The position numbers and the translations under genes are program-made. This document shows, one piece after another, positions 1 through 7,069 of a stretch of DNA of 22,777 nucleotides. This stretch comes from an uncultured Oscillospiraceae bacterium (lineage in GTDB: Bacteria > Bacillota > Clostridia > Oscillospirales > Acutalibacteraceae). Each line of letters opens with the position of its first letter. Position 1 is the first letter of the stretch. The stretch covers positions 1-22,777 of the forward strand of contig UQHH01000043.1 in assembly GCA_900540865.1 (NCBI GenBank), read 5' to 3'. The notes beneath the pieces are model-generated. The model did not search any database, had not been told where the DNA came from, and saw only the letters and a list, made by a program, of their open reading frames with translations.

Positions 1-70
1 TTGGGGTCTGAGCGAAAAGAAAACGGTCCGGTGGACCGTTTTCAGCGAAGAGCGTCACAGCCGGTACCGC
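1..70. repeat. Direct repeat copy 1 (left-end element)
   Basis: This 70-bp stretch recurs at 357-426 with only two differences (C to T at positions 53 and 56). It contains a perfect hairpin: an 11-bp stem with arms 19-29 and 33-43 and a GGT loop. The window begins at the first base of the repeat, so the true left boundary cannot be seen. No protein function is recognisable in any frame. Confidence 0.85.
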
Positions 71-356
71 GCCGCAGGCGGGGTGGCTGTAGCCGACTTT
101 TTAATGAAGAGATATGCGAAAGCTCCTGTGCACTGCTTCTGAACGCTTGCCTTATGGCAGGCATTTTTCTTATGCAGAAACACAGACCCTGCAAGGTTAA
201 CAGCCGCCCGGCTGTTAACTGGCGCAAGGCCTGCCGCCGCCAGCGGCGGAAACAGGCAGGTTTTGCGCAGGAAGAAACAGGGAGCAATGCGAAGCGCCCC
301 AAGCGAGCAGGGCGACCTATGTTTCTGACCGGTTAGGTCGTTGGTTCGAGTAAGGC
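71..356. other. Gene-free, palindrome-rich spacer between the two repeat copies
   Basis: Open frames exist on both strands, but none resembles a known protein and none has a convincing ribosome binding site. The DNA is full of inverted repeats: arms 196-205/210-219 (10 bp, loop GCCC); arms 234-239/244-249 (CCGCCG/CGGCGG), enclosed by imperfect outer pairing from about 222 to 268; and ACAGCC/GGCTGT at 57-62/85-90. Bases 335-351 resemble the variable loop plus T arm of a tRNA, but the 3' half of the arm does not pair. It reads as a structured intergenic element rather than a gene. Confidence 0.6.
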
Positions 357-426
357 TTGGGGTCTGAGCGAAAAGAAAACGGTCCGGTGGACCGTTTTCA
401 GCGAAGAGTGTTACAGCCGGTACCGC
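357..426. repeat. Direct repeat copy 2 (left-end element)
   Basis: This is the second copy of the 70-bp repeat, 68/70 identical to bases 1-70, with the GAAAACGGTCC/GGACCGTTTTC hairpin intact. The offset of 356 bp gives the size of the repeat-plus-spacer unit. DNA changes abruptly from GC-rich to AT-rich just after it. Confidence 0.85.
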
Positions 427-598
427 TTTATTATATTGAAATAGCATATCTCGATATAATAACTATATTATAAACTTTTTAATTTTTATTATAAATTAAA
501 AATAAATTTTTTACAGGCCATACTGCTATCCCAAAAACAAATCATATCAAAGAAAGTTCGGACATACATATTTATTATCATGTGGGAGGTGCCGAACA
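427..598 (+). promoter_or_regulatory. AT-rich leader of dacF
   Basis: This is a strongly AT-rich stretch between the repeat and the dacF start. A TATAAT at 455-460 is a possible -10 box, but no good -35 box lies at the right distance, so no single promoter is assigned. The ribosome binding site GGGAGG (584-589) lies 9 nt before the ATG at 599. Confidence 0.4.
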
Positions 599-1738
599 AT
601 GAAATTAAAAAAGACAATATGTACATTATTAAGCGCTGTGCTGCTGTTGTGTATTCCAATCCCCGCATTTGCGCTGGGAGAAGAAGAAATTACCGCCCCG
701 TCCGCCGTGCTGATGGAGGCTCAGACAGGAAAGGTGCTCTTTGAAAAAAGCAGCCACGACGTGCGCGCCTGCGCATCCGTTACAAAGGTCATGACACTGC
801 TTCTTGTTTTTGAGGCAATCGATGCTGGGAAAATCAAGATGACGGATGTCGTTACGGCAAGCGCGCATGCGGCTTCCATGGGTGGGTCAGATATTTGGCT
901 CGAGGAAGGCGAAACAATGACTGTCGACGAAATGATTAAAGCTACCGTGGTCGCCTCGGCAAACGATGCCGCAGTCGCGCTTGCTGAGCTTGTCGCCGGA
1001 ACGGAAGACGAATTTGTCGCGCAGATGAACTCGCGGGCAAAGGAGCTTGGCATGAAGGAAACAGTTTTTAAAAACTGCAACGGCCTCGACGAGGACGGTC
1101 ATGTGACAAGCGCGTATGATGTTGCGCTCATGTCGCGGGAATTGATAAAGCACAAAGATATCTTCAATTATACGTCTATTTGGATGGACTATTTAAGAGG
1201 CGGTGCAACGCAGATTGTCAATACGAACAAGCTGCTGAAAACCTACAAAGGCATTACCGGACTCAAAACGGGAACGACGAGCAAGGCCGGCAGCTGTATT
1301 TCCGCGACTGCCACGCGTGATAAGCTCTCCCTGATTTCGGTCGTGCTCGGCAGCGCGAGCGGCAAGGAGCGCTTTACAGACGCCGCAAAGCTGCTTGACT
1401 ATGGCTTTGCGAACTTTACAAGCATTGTACCAACGCTCGAACAGGAGCTGACTCCGGTCAAGGTAAAAGACGGCATGTACAAGGAGGTCGCGACGAAAAC
1501 AGACCTCAGCGGCAGTTTTTTAATTAAGAAAGGCAATGAAAAAAATATCACAAGCAAAATCGAGTATGAAGAAGAGGTACAGGCGCCGGTCAAGGCGGGG
1601 CAGAAGGTAGGGAAAATCACATATACGCTCGACAAAGAGAAGCTTGCCGAATATGATATTACCGCGCAGAACGATGTGGAGGAGGTTACTTTCCTGTCGA
1701 TTTTAGCTTTGATGTTCCAAAGCTTTATCAAAATATAA
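599..1738 (+). CDS. dacF: D-alanyl-D-alanine carboxypeptidase (PBP5/DacF type, peptidase S11)
   Basis: This enzyme trims the terminal D-Ala from peptidoglycan stem pentapeptides on the outside of the membrane. The 379-residue product starts with a signal peptide (about 1-26, ending PAFA). All three penicillin-binding motifs are present: S60-V-T-K63 (nucleophile motif), S120-A-N122 and K223-T-G. After the catalytic domain comes the family's C-terminal beta domain (about 275-355), then a short amphipathic tail (about 360-379) of the kind that anchors these proteins to the membrane. Length is typical. The ATG at 599 is preceded by GGGAGG at good spacing. No cotranscribed partner is evident; pgi downstream appears to have its own promoter. 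The dacF symbol rather than dacA/dacB is by general similarity. Confidence 0.93.
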   Translation: MKLKKTICTLLSAVLLLCIPIPAFALGEEEITAPSAVLMEAQTGKVLFEKSSHDVRACASVTKVMTLLLVFEAIDAGKIKMTDVVTASAHAASMGGSDIWLEEGETMTVDEMIKATVVASANDAAVALAELVAGTEDEFVAQMNSRAKELGMKETVFKNCNGLDEDGHVTSAYDVALMSRELIKHKDIFNYTSIWMDYLRGGATQIVNTNKLLKTYKGITGLKTGTTSKAGSCISATATRDKLSLISVVLGSASGKERFTDAAKLLDYGFANFTSIVPTLEQELTPVKVKDGMYKEVATKTDLSGSFLIKKGNEKNITSKIEYEEEVQAPVKAGQKVGKITYTLDKEKLAEYDITAQNDVEEVTFLSILALMFQSFIKI

Positions 1739-1775
1739 TGTGACCAATCCGTAAATTATTTAGAAAAAAGGCTAG

Positions 1776-1811
1776 TCCCGCCTTGCAAAAAGGCGGGAAA
1801 TATTGTAGAAT
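1776..1811 (+). promoter_or_regulatory. Putative pgi promoter overlapping a hairpin
   Basis: TTGCAA (1783-1788), a 17-nt spacer and TAGAAT (1806-1811) form a plausible sigma-A promoter. The -35 box lies in the 3' arm and loop of an inverted repeat (TCCCGCCTT 1776-1784, loop GCAAA, AAGGCGGGA 1790-1798). The hairpin is not followed by a T-run on the + strand, so it is not a convincing dacF terminator; it could be an operator. Confidence 0.5.
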
Positions 1812-1875
1812 ATGAGCATAGCAATGATAGGCCGGATACCCTTCTGACCTATCCGTACAAGGAGGAAAAATCAAT

Positions 1876-3210
1876 ATGGCAACTACACTGAGTGACAAGC
1901 ACCTGTCCGGCTTCGTGAGCGCGCAGGAATTTGACGGGATTGCTTCCCAGATTAAGGCAGCTCATGAAGCGCTTCATAACGGAACGGGCTTAGGCAACGA
2001 TTTTATCGGCTGGCTCACTCTGCCAACGGATTATGACAAGGAAGAGTTTGCGCGCATTGAGGCGGCGGCTCAGAGAATTAAAAAGAATACGGATATTTTT
2101 ATCGTCATCGGTATCGGCGGGTCTTATCTCGGCGCGCGGGCTGCAATCGAATTTTTGAGGTCGCCCAACTACAACGCAATGAAGAAGGATACGCCGGACA
2201 TTTATTACACGGGTAATTCCATCAGCTCGACGGCGCTTGCGGAGCTGATTGACCTTTGTGAGGGCAAGGATATATCCATCAATATGATTTCCAAATCCGG
2301 TACCACGACGGAGCCCGCGATAGCGTTTCGCGTGTTCCGCGAGCTTCTTGAAAAGAAATACGGCAAGGAAGGCGCAAAGGAACGTATTTTTTGCACGACC
2401 GATAAAGAAAAGGGAACGCTCAAGCAGCTTGCGGACAGGGAAGGCTACGAAACCTTTGTCGTCCCGGATAACGTCGGCGGACGCTACTCAGTGCTGACCG
2501 CCGTAGGACTGCTCCCAATTGCTGTTGCCGGCTGCGATATCGGCGCTTTGATGGCCGGTGCTAGAAAGGCGCAGGAGGCGCTTTCTAATCCAGACCTTAA
2601 TGAAAACGACTGCTATAAATACGCGGCTATCCGCAATATCCTTTACCGCAAAGGAAAGAGCACGGAAATCCTCGTCAGCTATGAGCCTGCGTTTACCATG
2701 ATGTCTGAATGGTATAAGCAGCTATTCGGCGAGAGCGAGGGCAAAAACAACAAGGGATTATTCCCGGCCTCCGTCGTTTTCTCGACCGATTTGCATTCCA
2801 TGGGCCAGTATATCCAGGAAGGCAGGAGAAACCTCTTTGAGACTGTTGTTCTTTTCGACAAACCGAAGAGGGAGCTGCTGCTCGGTACCGACCCGGAAAA
2901 CGTGGACGGACTGAACTTCCTGTCCGGCAAATCCATGGATTATGTCAATAAGAAGGCTTTCCAGGGAACCGTGCTTGCTCATAACGACGGCGGCGTACCG
3001 AATGTTGTTTTGAATGTGGAACAGATGAACGAGGAAGAGCTCGGTTATCTTATCTATTTCTTTGAAAAGACATGTGCCATCAGCGGCTATGTGCTCGGCG
3101 TCAATCCGTTTGACCAGCCCGGCGTCGAAAGCTATAAAAAGAATATGTTCGCCCTGCTTGGAAAACCGGGCTATGAAAGCGAAAAAGCCGCGCTCGAGGC
3201 GAGACTGTAA
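1876..3210 (+). CDS. pgi: Glucose-6-phosphate isomerase
   Basis: This enzyme interconverts glucose-6-phosphate and fructose-6-phosphate in glycolysis and gluconeogenesis, in the cytosol. The 444-residue product has the length of the short Firmicutes form. Visible family signatures include GIGGSYLGARA (sugar-phosphate isomerase fold), SKSGTTTEPA (phosphate-binding SIS loop), an ENVDGLNFLSGKSM stretch, HNDGGVPN, and the C-terminal GVNPFDQPGVESYK stretch, which includes the conserved C-terminal lysine region. The ATG at 1876 has GGAGG (1861-1865) 10 nt upstream. It probably has its own promoter (1783-1811). The next gene follows after 54 nt and may be cotranscribed. Nothing is missing or unusual. 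Confidence 0.97.
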   Translation: MATTLSDKHLSGFVSAQEFDGIASQIKAAHEALHNGTGLGNDFIGWLTLPTDYDKEEFARIEAAAQRIKKNTDIFIVIGIGGSYLGARAAIEFLRSPNYNAMKKDTPDIYYTGNSISSTALAELIDLCEGKDISINMISKSGTTTEPAIAFRVFRELLEKKYGKEGAKERIFCTTDKEKGTLKQLADREGYETFVVPDNVGGRYSVLTAVGLLPIAVAGCDIGALMAGARKAQEALSNPDLNENDCYKYAAIRNILYRKGKSTEILVSYEPAFTMMSEWYKQLFGESEGKNNKGLFPASVVFSTDLHSMGQYIQEGRRNLFETVVLFDKPKRELLLGTDPENVDGLNFLSGKSMDYVNKKAFQGTVLAHNDGGVPNVVLNVEQMNEEELGYLIYFFEKTCAISGYVLGVNPFDQPGVESYKKNMFALLGKPGYESEKAALEARL

Positions 3211-3264
3211 TTATGTTGGAATTTTCCGCGCTGGCGGTTAAATATACTTAGGAGGCGTATCAAA

Positions 3265-3681
3265 ATGGTATCTTTACTGGTTGGTAAAAAAGGCTCTGGC
3301 AAGACGAAAAAGTTGATTTCTCTGGCAAACGAAGCGGTGGCTACTTCTTCCGGCAACGTCGTTGTAATTGAAAAGGGCGCAAAGCTCACCTATGACGTCA
3401 CACACAAGGCAAGACTTATAGACACGGACCAATACGCGGTTTCCGGTTACGACATGCTTTATGGGTTCATCAGCGGAATCTGCGCAGGCAATTACGACGT
3501 GACGGACATTCTTGTCGACTCCACCTTTAAAATCTGCGGAAAGGACTTTACCGCTCTTGACGAATTTGCAAAAAAGCTGAAGATTCTCGCGGAAAATGCT
3601 GAGATTAAGATAACTCTTTTAATTTCCGCTGATGAGAGCGAGCTTCCCGAGGACATGAATGTCGGTTACGAAAAAATTTGA
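3265..3681 (+). CDS. Small P-loop nucleotide-binding protein of unknown function
   Basis: This 138-residue protein is dominated by an N-terminal Walker A motif, GKKGSGKTKK (about residues 7-16), with a possible Walker B (DILVDS, about residues 84-89) lacking the usual catalytic Glu. It has no signal peptide or membrane segment, so it should be cytosolic. The ATG at 3265 is preceded by AGGAGG (3250-3255). It follows pgi by 54 nt with no terminator between, and is closed by the terminator at 3713-3750. Similar small single-domain P-loop proteins occur in Clostridia and are sometimes loosely labelled ATP-binding or PilT-like. I do not recognise a specific role, and the pgi neighbour does not reveal one. 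Confidence 0.8.
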   Translation: MVSLLVGKKGSGKTKKLISLANEAVATSSGNVVVIEKGAKLTYDVTHKARLIDTDQYAVSGYDMLYGFISGICAGNYDVTDILVDSTFKICGKDFTALDEFAKKLKILAENAEIKITLLISADESELPEDMNVGYEKI

Positions 3682-3712
3682 TTTGATACCGCTGTTTTTA
3701 TAAAATATGATG

Positions 3713-3750
3713 AAGCCATGGGGCGCTGCTCCATGGCTTTCTTATTTATT
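3713..3750 (+). terminator. Rho-independent terminator of the pgi transcription unit
   Basis: The stem is AAGCCATGG (3713-3721) with CCATGGCTT (3731-3739), extended inward by a G-T and a GC pair, followed by a T-rich tract (TTTCTTATTTATT). It separates the pgi unit from the next promoter. Confidence 0.85.
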
Positions 3751-3807
3751 ATTACTCTATAAAAAAACCATACTTCATTTATTTGTGAAAAAACAATAAA
3801 ACTGTTT

Positions 3808-3864
3808 GTTTTTTATTAAAAAACACGGCTGTTTATTGCAATTTTCGTCCAGAGCTGTTATAAT
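3808..3864 (+). promoter_or_regulatory. Extended -10 promoter with upstream palindrome, driving the cassette operon
   Basis: TTGCAA (3836-3841), a 17-nt spacer and a perfect TATAAT (3859-3864) preceded by TG at 3856-3857 (extended -10). Twelve bases upstream of the -35 box lies a perfect AT-rich palindrome, GTTTTTTA-T-TAAAAAAC (3808-3824), which could be an operator or an UP element. The transcript would carry a leader of roughly 100 nt before the gene at 3974. Confidence 0.65.
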
Positions 3865-3973
3865 ATATTCAATTGATTGCCAGTTGTATCCATTGTGATG
3901 CGGCTGCGGTTAAAATTATCGGTCTGGTTCTTTATTTTGTATGAATTAAAGGCCGGGAGAAGGAGGATTTTGT

Positions 3974-6109
3974 ATGAAAAGAGCGGTAAAACGCTCAGTA
4001 AGCATCGTACTTTCCGTGCTGATGATACTGAGTATGTGTGTTATGGGTGTATTCACCGGCACAGCCGCAACGACGGACGAGAACGCAACCGGCGTAAGCT
4101 TTGACGGAACCAGCAAAATTTATTTGGATTCCAACGGCTGCAGCTGGTGGAACAACGCCGACGCCGTTATGGGCGTCAAGTTCAAAAACGCGCAGGGCGT
4201 GGAGACAGACCGGATCGTCATGACGGCTGTCGAAGGCCAGATAAAGTTTTTTGAGGCGACCGTACCCGCAGGCGATTACACGAGCGCCACGTTTTCACGG
4301 TCAGAGACCGCAACCTCGGCTGCGTGGAATACGTTTGAAGTAGCGATTCCTGCGGATATTGCTTCAAAGAACGTGCTTCAAATGAACAGCTCTTCAACTG
4401 CTGGCGGCACATGGACAGACTCCTACACACCGCCCACCTACGAATATGGCCCTAAAACTATTTACTTCGACAACACCAATACAAAATGGAACGAGGTCTA
4501 TATTTTCGGTTGGGATTTTGGCTTGGGTACCTTTGCGAAAATGACGCTGGTGGAAGGCAATATTTACAGCTATACCTTCCCGCAGGACCCGGTTGTCGGC
4601 AGGGACGCTTACCTGTTTGTCAACATGGGCGAATGGAACGGCCAGCAGCAGACGAAAAACGTTGCTTCCGATAAGGAAAAGAACCTCTATACCGGACTTT
4701 CCGGCGGTGGAACGACGTGGAGCGGCAGATGGGACGTTTATACGCCGCCGGTAGTGCCGACAGAACCGCCGACAGAAGCTCCCACAGAGGCCCCGACAGA
4801 AGAGCCTACAGAAGTTCCCACGGAAGCTCCGACAGAAGAGCCTACGGAGGCTCCCACAGAAGCTCCGACTGAGGCCCCGACTGAAGCTCCGACCGAGGCT
4901 CCCACAGAGGCCCCGACTGAAGCTCCTACAGAGGCTCCTACGGAGGCACCGGCTACATATACAACAATTTATTTCTGCCCGCAGCAGGCATGGCTCGACG
5001 CGGGCTATACCATCAGGATTAACGCCTGTACTTCCGTAAGTCAAAACACATGGATTCAGGTGGATATGACCGCCACGGGTGAAACGGTGAACGGCCAGCC
5101 TTCCTATGTTGGTTTAATTGACAATGCTAAAGTTCCGTGGGGCGGCTTTGATAAAATGCAGCTCCAGGCATTGGACAACGGTAACTGGAAGGCGCAGGTT
5201 GTTGCCTTTGATGCGTGGAAAACACTCGATTCTATCAACGGCAAGTTCTACAGCAGCAGCACGGCTGATAAGGCGGCTTGGGTTGATTATGTACCCGATG
5301 CCGAACCCACTACATATACTGTAACCTTTATGGACGACCAGGGTAACGTACTCGGTGAGTCGGTCGTTGAAGAAGGCGGGACCGCAACGGCTCCTGCGCT
5401 TCCAGCGATGAAGGACAAGCAGTATGTCGCGCAGTTCTCTCCGGAAGAGCTTGCAAACATTACAAGCGATAAAACCCTTACCTATAACCTTGAGGCAAAA
5501 ACCCACACAGTAACGCTCGCGGCGCCGGATGAAACGGTTACCATGACGGGCGGTACGGAAGGCGTATTTGCATACGGCGAAACGGTAACTGTTATCTGCA
5601 GCGCGGACAATTTCGCATACTGGACGGTAAACGGCAAAATCGTCAGCTATGACAAGGCGTTTTCTTATATCGTAACGTCCGACCTCGTAGTTGAAGCGGT
5701 TAAATCCGACCAGCCGGTCGTCAAGGAGCCTGCCGTTTCGATTGACAGCCCGATTTTCGATACCGTAACCGATCCCGGCAAAATCCTCATGTATTTCGGC
5801 ATCAACGCAATCAATCAGGGCGATGCCCCGCGTTACGGTGTGTTCCGTTTTGTCGGCGATGCACCGGCTGATGCTGCGACAGCCATTCAGGATTACCTTG
5901 ACAACGGTGCCGCATCTGTGTATAATGAAAATATCAAAGAGTACACTGATTCCGACGTAATGAACAGCGACGGCCGTTATAACTATGTAGCGTCGGCTCC
6001 TGTGGACGTTTCCGCAGACAAGACGATGACGGTTTACGCGTTTATCGTAGTTGACGGTGTGCTGTATATCAGTGACGCGGTAACGGCGGCGCCGGGCGCG
6101 CAGTCCTGA
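3974..6109 (+). CDS. Large secreted modular protein with starch-binding-like module and PTE linker
   Basis: The 711-residue product has a signal peptide (about 1-32). Then come an N-terminal beta module (about 40-150); a starch-binding-like module (about 158-255) with the hallmark pattern IYFDNTNTKW..VYIFGW..G; a linker of sixteen Pro-Thr-Glu-x units (262-326); a second carbohydrate-module-like domain (about 327-440); two small beta-repeat modules (about 446-508, resembling bacterial surface-protein repeats, and about 510-575); and a C-terminal domain (about 580-711). No catalytic domain, sortase motif, dockerin or membrane anchor is visible, so it is probably released or loosely wall-bound. 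The ATG at 3974 has AGGAGG (3961-3966) before it. It is the first gene of the operon and ends 19 nt before the 45-residue peptide gene. The module resembles CBM26-type starch binders by pattern only; ligand and role are unproven. Confidence 0.85.
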   Translation: MKRAVKRSVSIVLSVLMILSMCVMGVFTGTAATTDENATGVSFDGTSKIYLDSNGCSWWNNADAVMGVKFKNAQGVETDRIVMTAVEGQIKFFEATVPAGDYTSATFSRSETATSAAWNTFEVAIPADIASKNVLQMNSSSTAGGTWTDSYTPPTYEYGPKTIYFDNTNTKWNEVYIFGWDFGLGTFAKMTLVEGNIYSYTFPQDPVVGRDAYLFVNMGEWNGQQQTKNVASDKEKNLYTGLSGGGTTWSGRWDVYTPPVVPTEPPTEAPTEAPTEEPTEVPTEAPTEEPTEAPTEAPTEAPTEAPTEAPTEAPTEAPTEAPTEAPATYTTIYFCPQQAWLDAGYTIRINACTSVSQNTWIQVDMTATGETVNGQPSYVGLIDNAKVPWGGFDKMQLQALDNGNWKAQVVAFDAWKTLDSINGKFYSSSTADKAAWVDYVPDAEPTTYTVTFMDDQGNVLGESVVEEGGTATAPALPAMKDKQYVAQFSPEELANITSDKTLTYNLEAKTHTVTLAAPDETVTMTGGTEGVFAYGETVTVICSADNFAYWTVNGKIVSYDKAFSYIVTSDLVVEAVKSDQPVVKEPAVSIDSPIFDTVTDPGKILMYFGINAINQGDAPRYGVFRFVGDAPADAATAIQDYLDNGAASVYNENIKEYTDSDVMNSDGRYNYVASAPVDVSADKTMTVYAFIVVDGVLYISDAVTAAPGAQS
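4757..4951 (+). repeat. Coding tandem repeat: 16 Pro-Thr-Glu-x units
   Basis: In-frame 12-bp repeats (CCN ACN GAR GCN type) encode sixteen four-residue PTEx units plus a final Pro, residues 262-326 of the secreted protein. Most units are PTEA, with PTEP, PTEE and PTEV variants near the N-terminal end. Such linkers are usually extended and may be O-glycosylated. Copy number is likely to vary between strains. Confidence 0.95.
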
Positions 6110-6128
6110 TGCAATGGAGGGCTTTTCA

Positions 6129-6266
6129 ATGAAAAAAATATTTACAAGACCTGAGATTGAGGTAGTAAAGTTTACACAGCTCGAGGATATTCTGGCCACG
6201 AATTCCAGTGTGCCGAAGAATCCCGATCCGATTGTCGACACGCCTGTCGATAATATCGAGTGGTAA
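6129..6266 (+). CDS. 45-residue peptide, putative RiPP precursor
   Basis: This short gene has a strong ribosome binding site (GGAGG 6116-6120, 8 nt before ATG 6129) and lies 19 nt after the secreted-protein gene. The peptide begins MKKIFTRPEIEVVKF. F5-x-x-P8-x-I10 resembles the YxxPxL leader motif that PqqD-like leader-binding proteins recognise in lasso-peptide precursors. A leader/core boundary around A23-T24 is possible, leaving an acidic, Cys-free C-terminal segment of about 21 residues. That segment is rich in Pro (29, 32, 34, 39), has Asp at four-residue spacing (33, 37, 41), hydroxyl residues Ser26, Ser27 and Thr38, and a C-terminal Trp45. There is no signal peptide. The downstream kinase, PqqD, peptidase, exporter and nucleotidyltransferases fit a modified exported peptide. 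Short peptides starting with a similar K-K-x-Y/F-x-x-P-E pattern are familiar in gut Clostridia. The modification and cleavage site are inference. Confidence 0.75.
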   Translation: MKKIFTRPEIEVVKFTQLEDILATNSSVPKNPDPIVDTPVDNIEW

Positions 6267-6291
6267 GTGCGCCACAATTCAAGTAAAGCAG

Positions 6292-6329
6292 CAAGGCAGA
6301 CAGAGCAATCTGTCTGCCTTGATTTGTTT
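6292..6329 (+). terminator. Attenuator-like hairpin after the peptide gene
   Basis: A perfect 13-bp stem (CAAGGCAGACAGA 6292-6304, loop GCAA, TCTGTCTGCCTTG 6309-6321) is followed by a short, interrupted T stretch (ATTTGTTT). The tract is too weak for full termination. Partial termination or 3'-end protection would give more peptide mRNA than enzyme mRNA, a common arrangement after precursor genes. Confidence 0.75.
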
Positions 6330-6339
6330 GGAGGCAGCT

Positions 6340-7047
6340 ATGGGAATGTACCGGATTGCAGGGCTGGACGTATACATGGAGCCGCAATTCAAGCAGCTTG
6401 TAACAACATCAAAAAAATTTAAAACGGATGGCTGCCCGCAAGCTCAAATTACAATCCCATACAAGCGGGCAGATTATGAGCGCTGGCTGGAGGAACGGCC
6501 GCATCTGACGCTGTCCGACGCGGAGAATATTTGTACCTGTAATTTTTTTGCGTCTGAAGTAATCCAATACGACGCAATCGTCCTGCATGCGTCCGCGCTG
6601 TTATTTAATGGAAAGGTGTATCTTTTTTCGGCGGACAGCGGCGTTGGGAAAACAACCCATACGAAGCTGTGGCAGCAGTATTACGGCAAGGAAAAAGCCG
6701 TCATTATCAATGACGACAAGCCTGTCATCCGCCTGATAGACGGGGTGTTTTTCGCCTTTGGGACTCCATGGAGCGGCAACTCACTGGAGTGTGAAAATAT
6801 TACGGCGCCGCTCGGCGCAATCGTTTTTTTAAACCGGGGAAAAGAAAATAACATCGAAAGACTTTTTAAAGCAGGGCAGATATTGCCCTTGCTGCTCATG
6901 CAGACAGTACACCGCACGAGCGCGGACAAATTAAGCAGGGTGCTTGCGTTTGCGGATCGGCTCATTCAAGACGTACCGGTCTATAAATTGGACTGTACAA
7001 TGGATAAGGAAGCTGTTAAAATAGTATCGGAAACCATTTTAATATAA
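6340..7047 (+). CDS. HPr kinase-like (HprK-related) protein, probable peptide kinase
   Basis: The 235-residue protein has a P-loop S97-A-D-S-G-V-G-K104-T-T, followed by H-T-K-L-W, an INDDKP motif (about 123-128) and a GTPWSG motif (about 141-146). This is the pattern of short HPr-kinase/PEP-carboxykinase-fold proteins found beside peptide gene clusters, not of genuine HprK, which is longer, has an N-terminal regulatory domain and a GDSGxGKS loop. Relatives in some Firmicutes lasso-peptide clusters phosphorylate a Ser of the precursor. The ATG at 6340 is chosen because GGAGG (6330-6334) sits just upstream; longer in-frame starts would run back across the hairpin. The next gene follows after 22 nt. 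Phosphorylation of the 45-residue peptide is an inference; the substrate is not visible in sequence. Confidence 0.83.
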   Translation: MGMYRIAGLDVYMEPQFKQLVTTSKKFKTDGCPQAQITIPYKRADYERWLEERPHLTLSDAENICTCNFFASEVIQYDAIVLHASALLFNGKVYLFSADSGVGKTTHTKLWQQYYGKEKAVIINDDKPVIRLIDGVFFAFGTPWSGNSLECENITAPLGAIVFLNRGKENNIERLFKAGQILPLLLMQTVHRTSADKLSRVLAFADRLIQDVPVYKLDCTMDKEAVKIVSETILI

Positions 7048-7069
7048 ACCCTTGAGAGGACGGGCGCAT

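Noticed and set aside
1..336. 111-codon open frame at the left end
   Set aside because: It spans palindromic repeat DNA, has TTG start at the window edge, no ribosome binding site in view and no familiar protein pattern.
300..360. A tRNA gene
   Set aside because: Only a T-arm-like 17-mer is present; the T stem does not close and no acceptor or D arm can be folded around it.
1776..1798. Rho-independent terminator of dacF
   Set aside because: The hairpin lacks a T-run on the + strand and overlaps a plausible -35 box for pgi, so a promoter-linked role is more likely.
4757..4951. Regular short repeats as a CRISPR array
   Set aside because: The 12-bp units are in frame, without spacers, and encode a PTE linker in a secreted protein.
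4394..5044. 216-codon minus-strand frame rich in Arg, Ser, Cys and Gly
   Set aside because: Its repetitive composition is the reverse of the PTE linker repeats; no independent evidence of a gene.
5114..6277. 387-codon open frame on the minus strand opposite the exoprotein gene
   Set aside because: It lies wholly opposite a gene with signal peptide, domains and ribosome binding site. Its translation has no recognisable domain, so it is a shadow frame.
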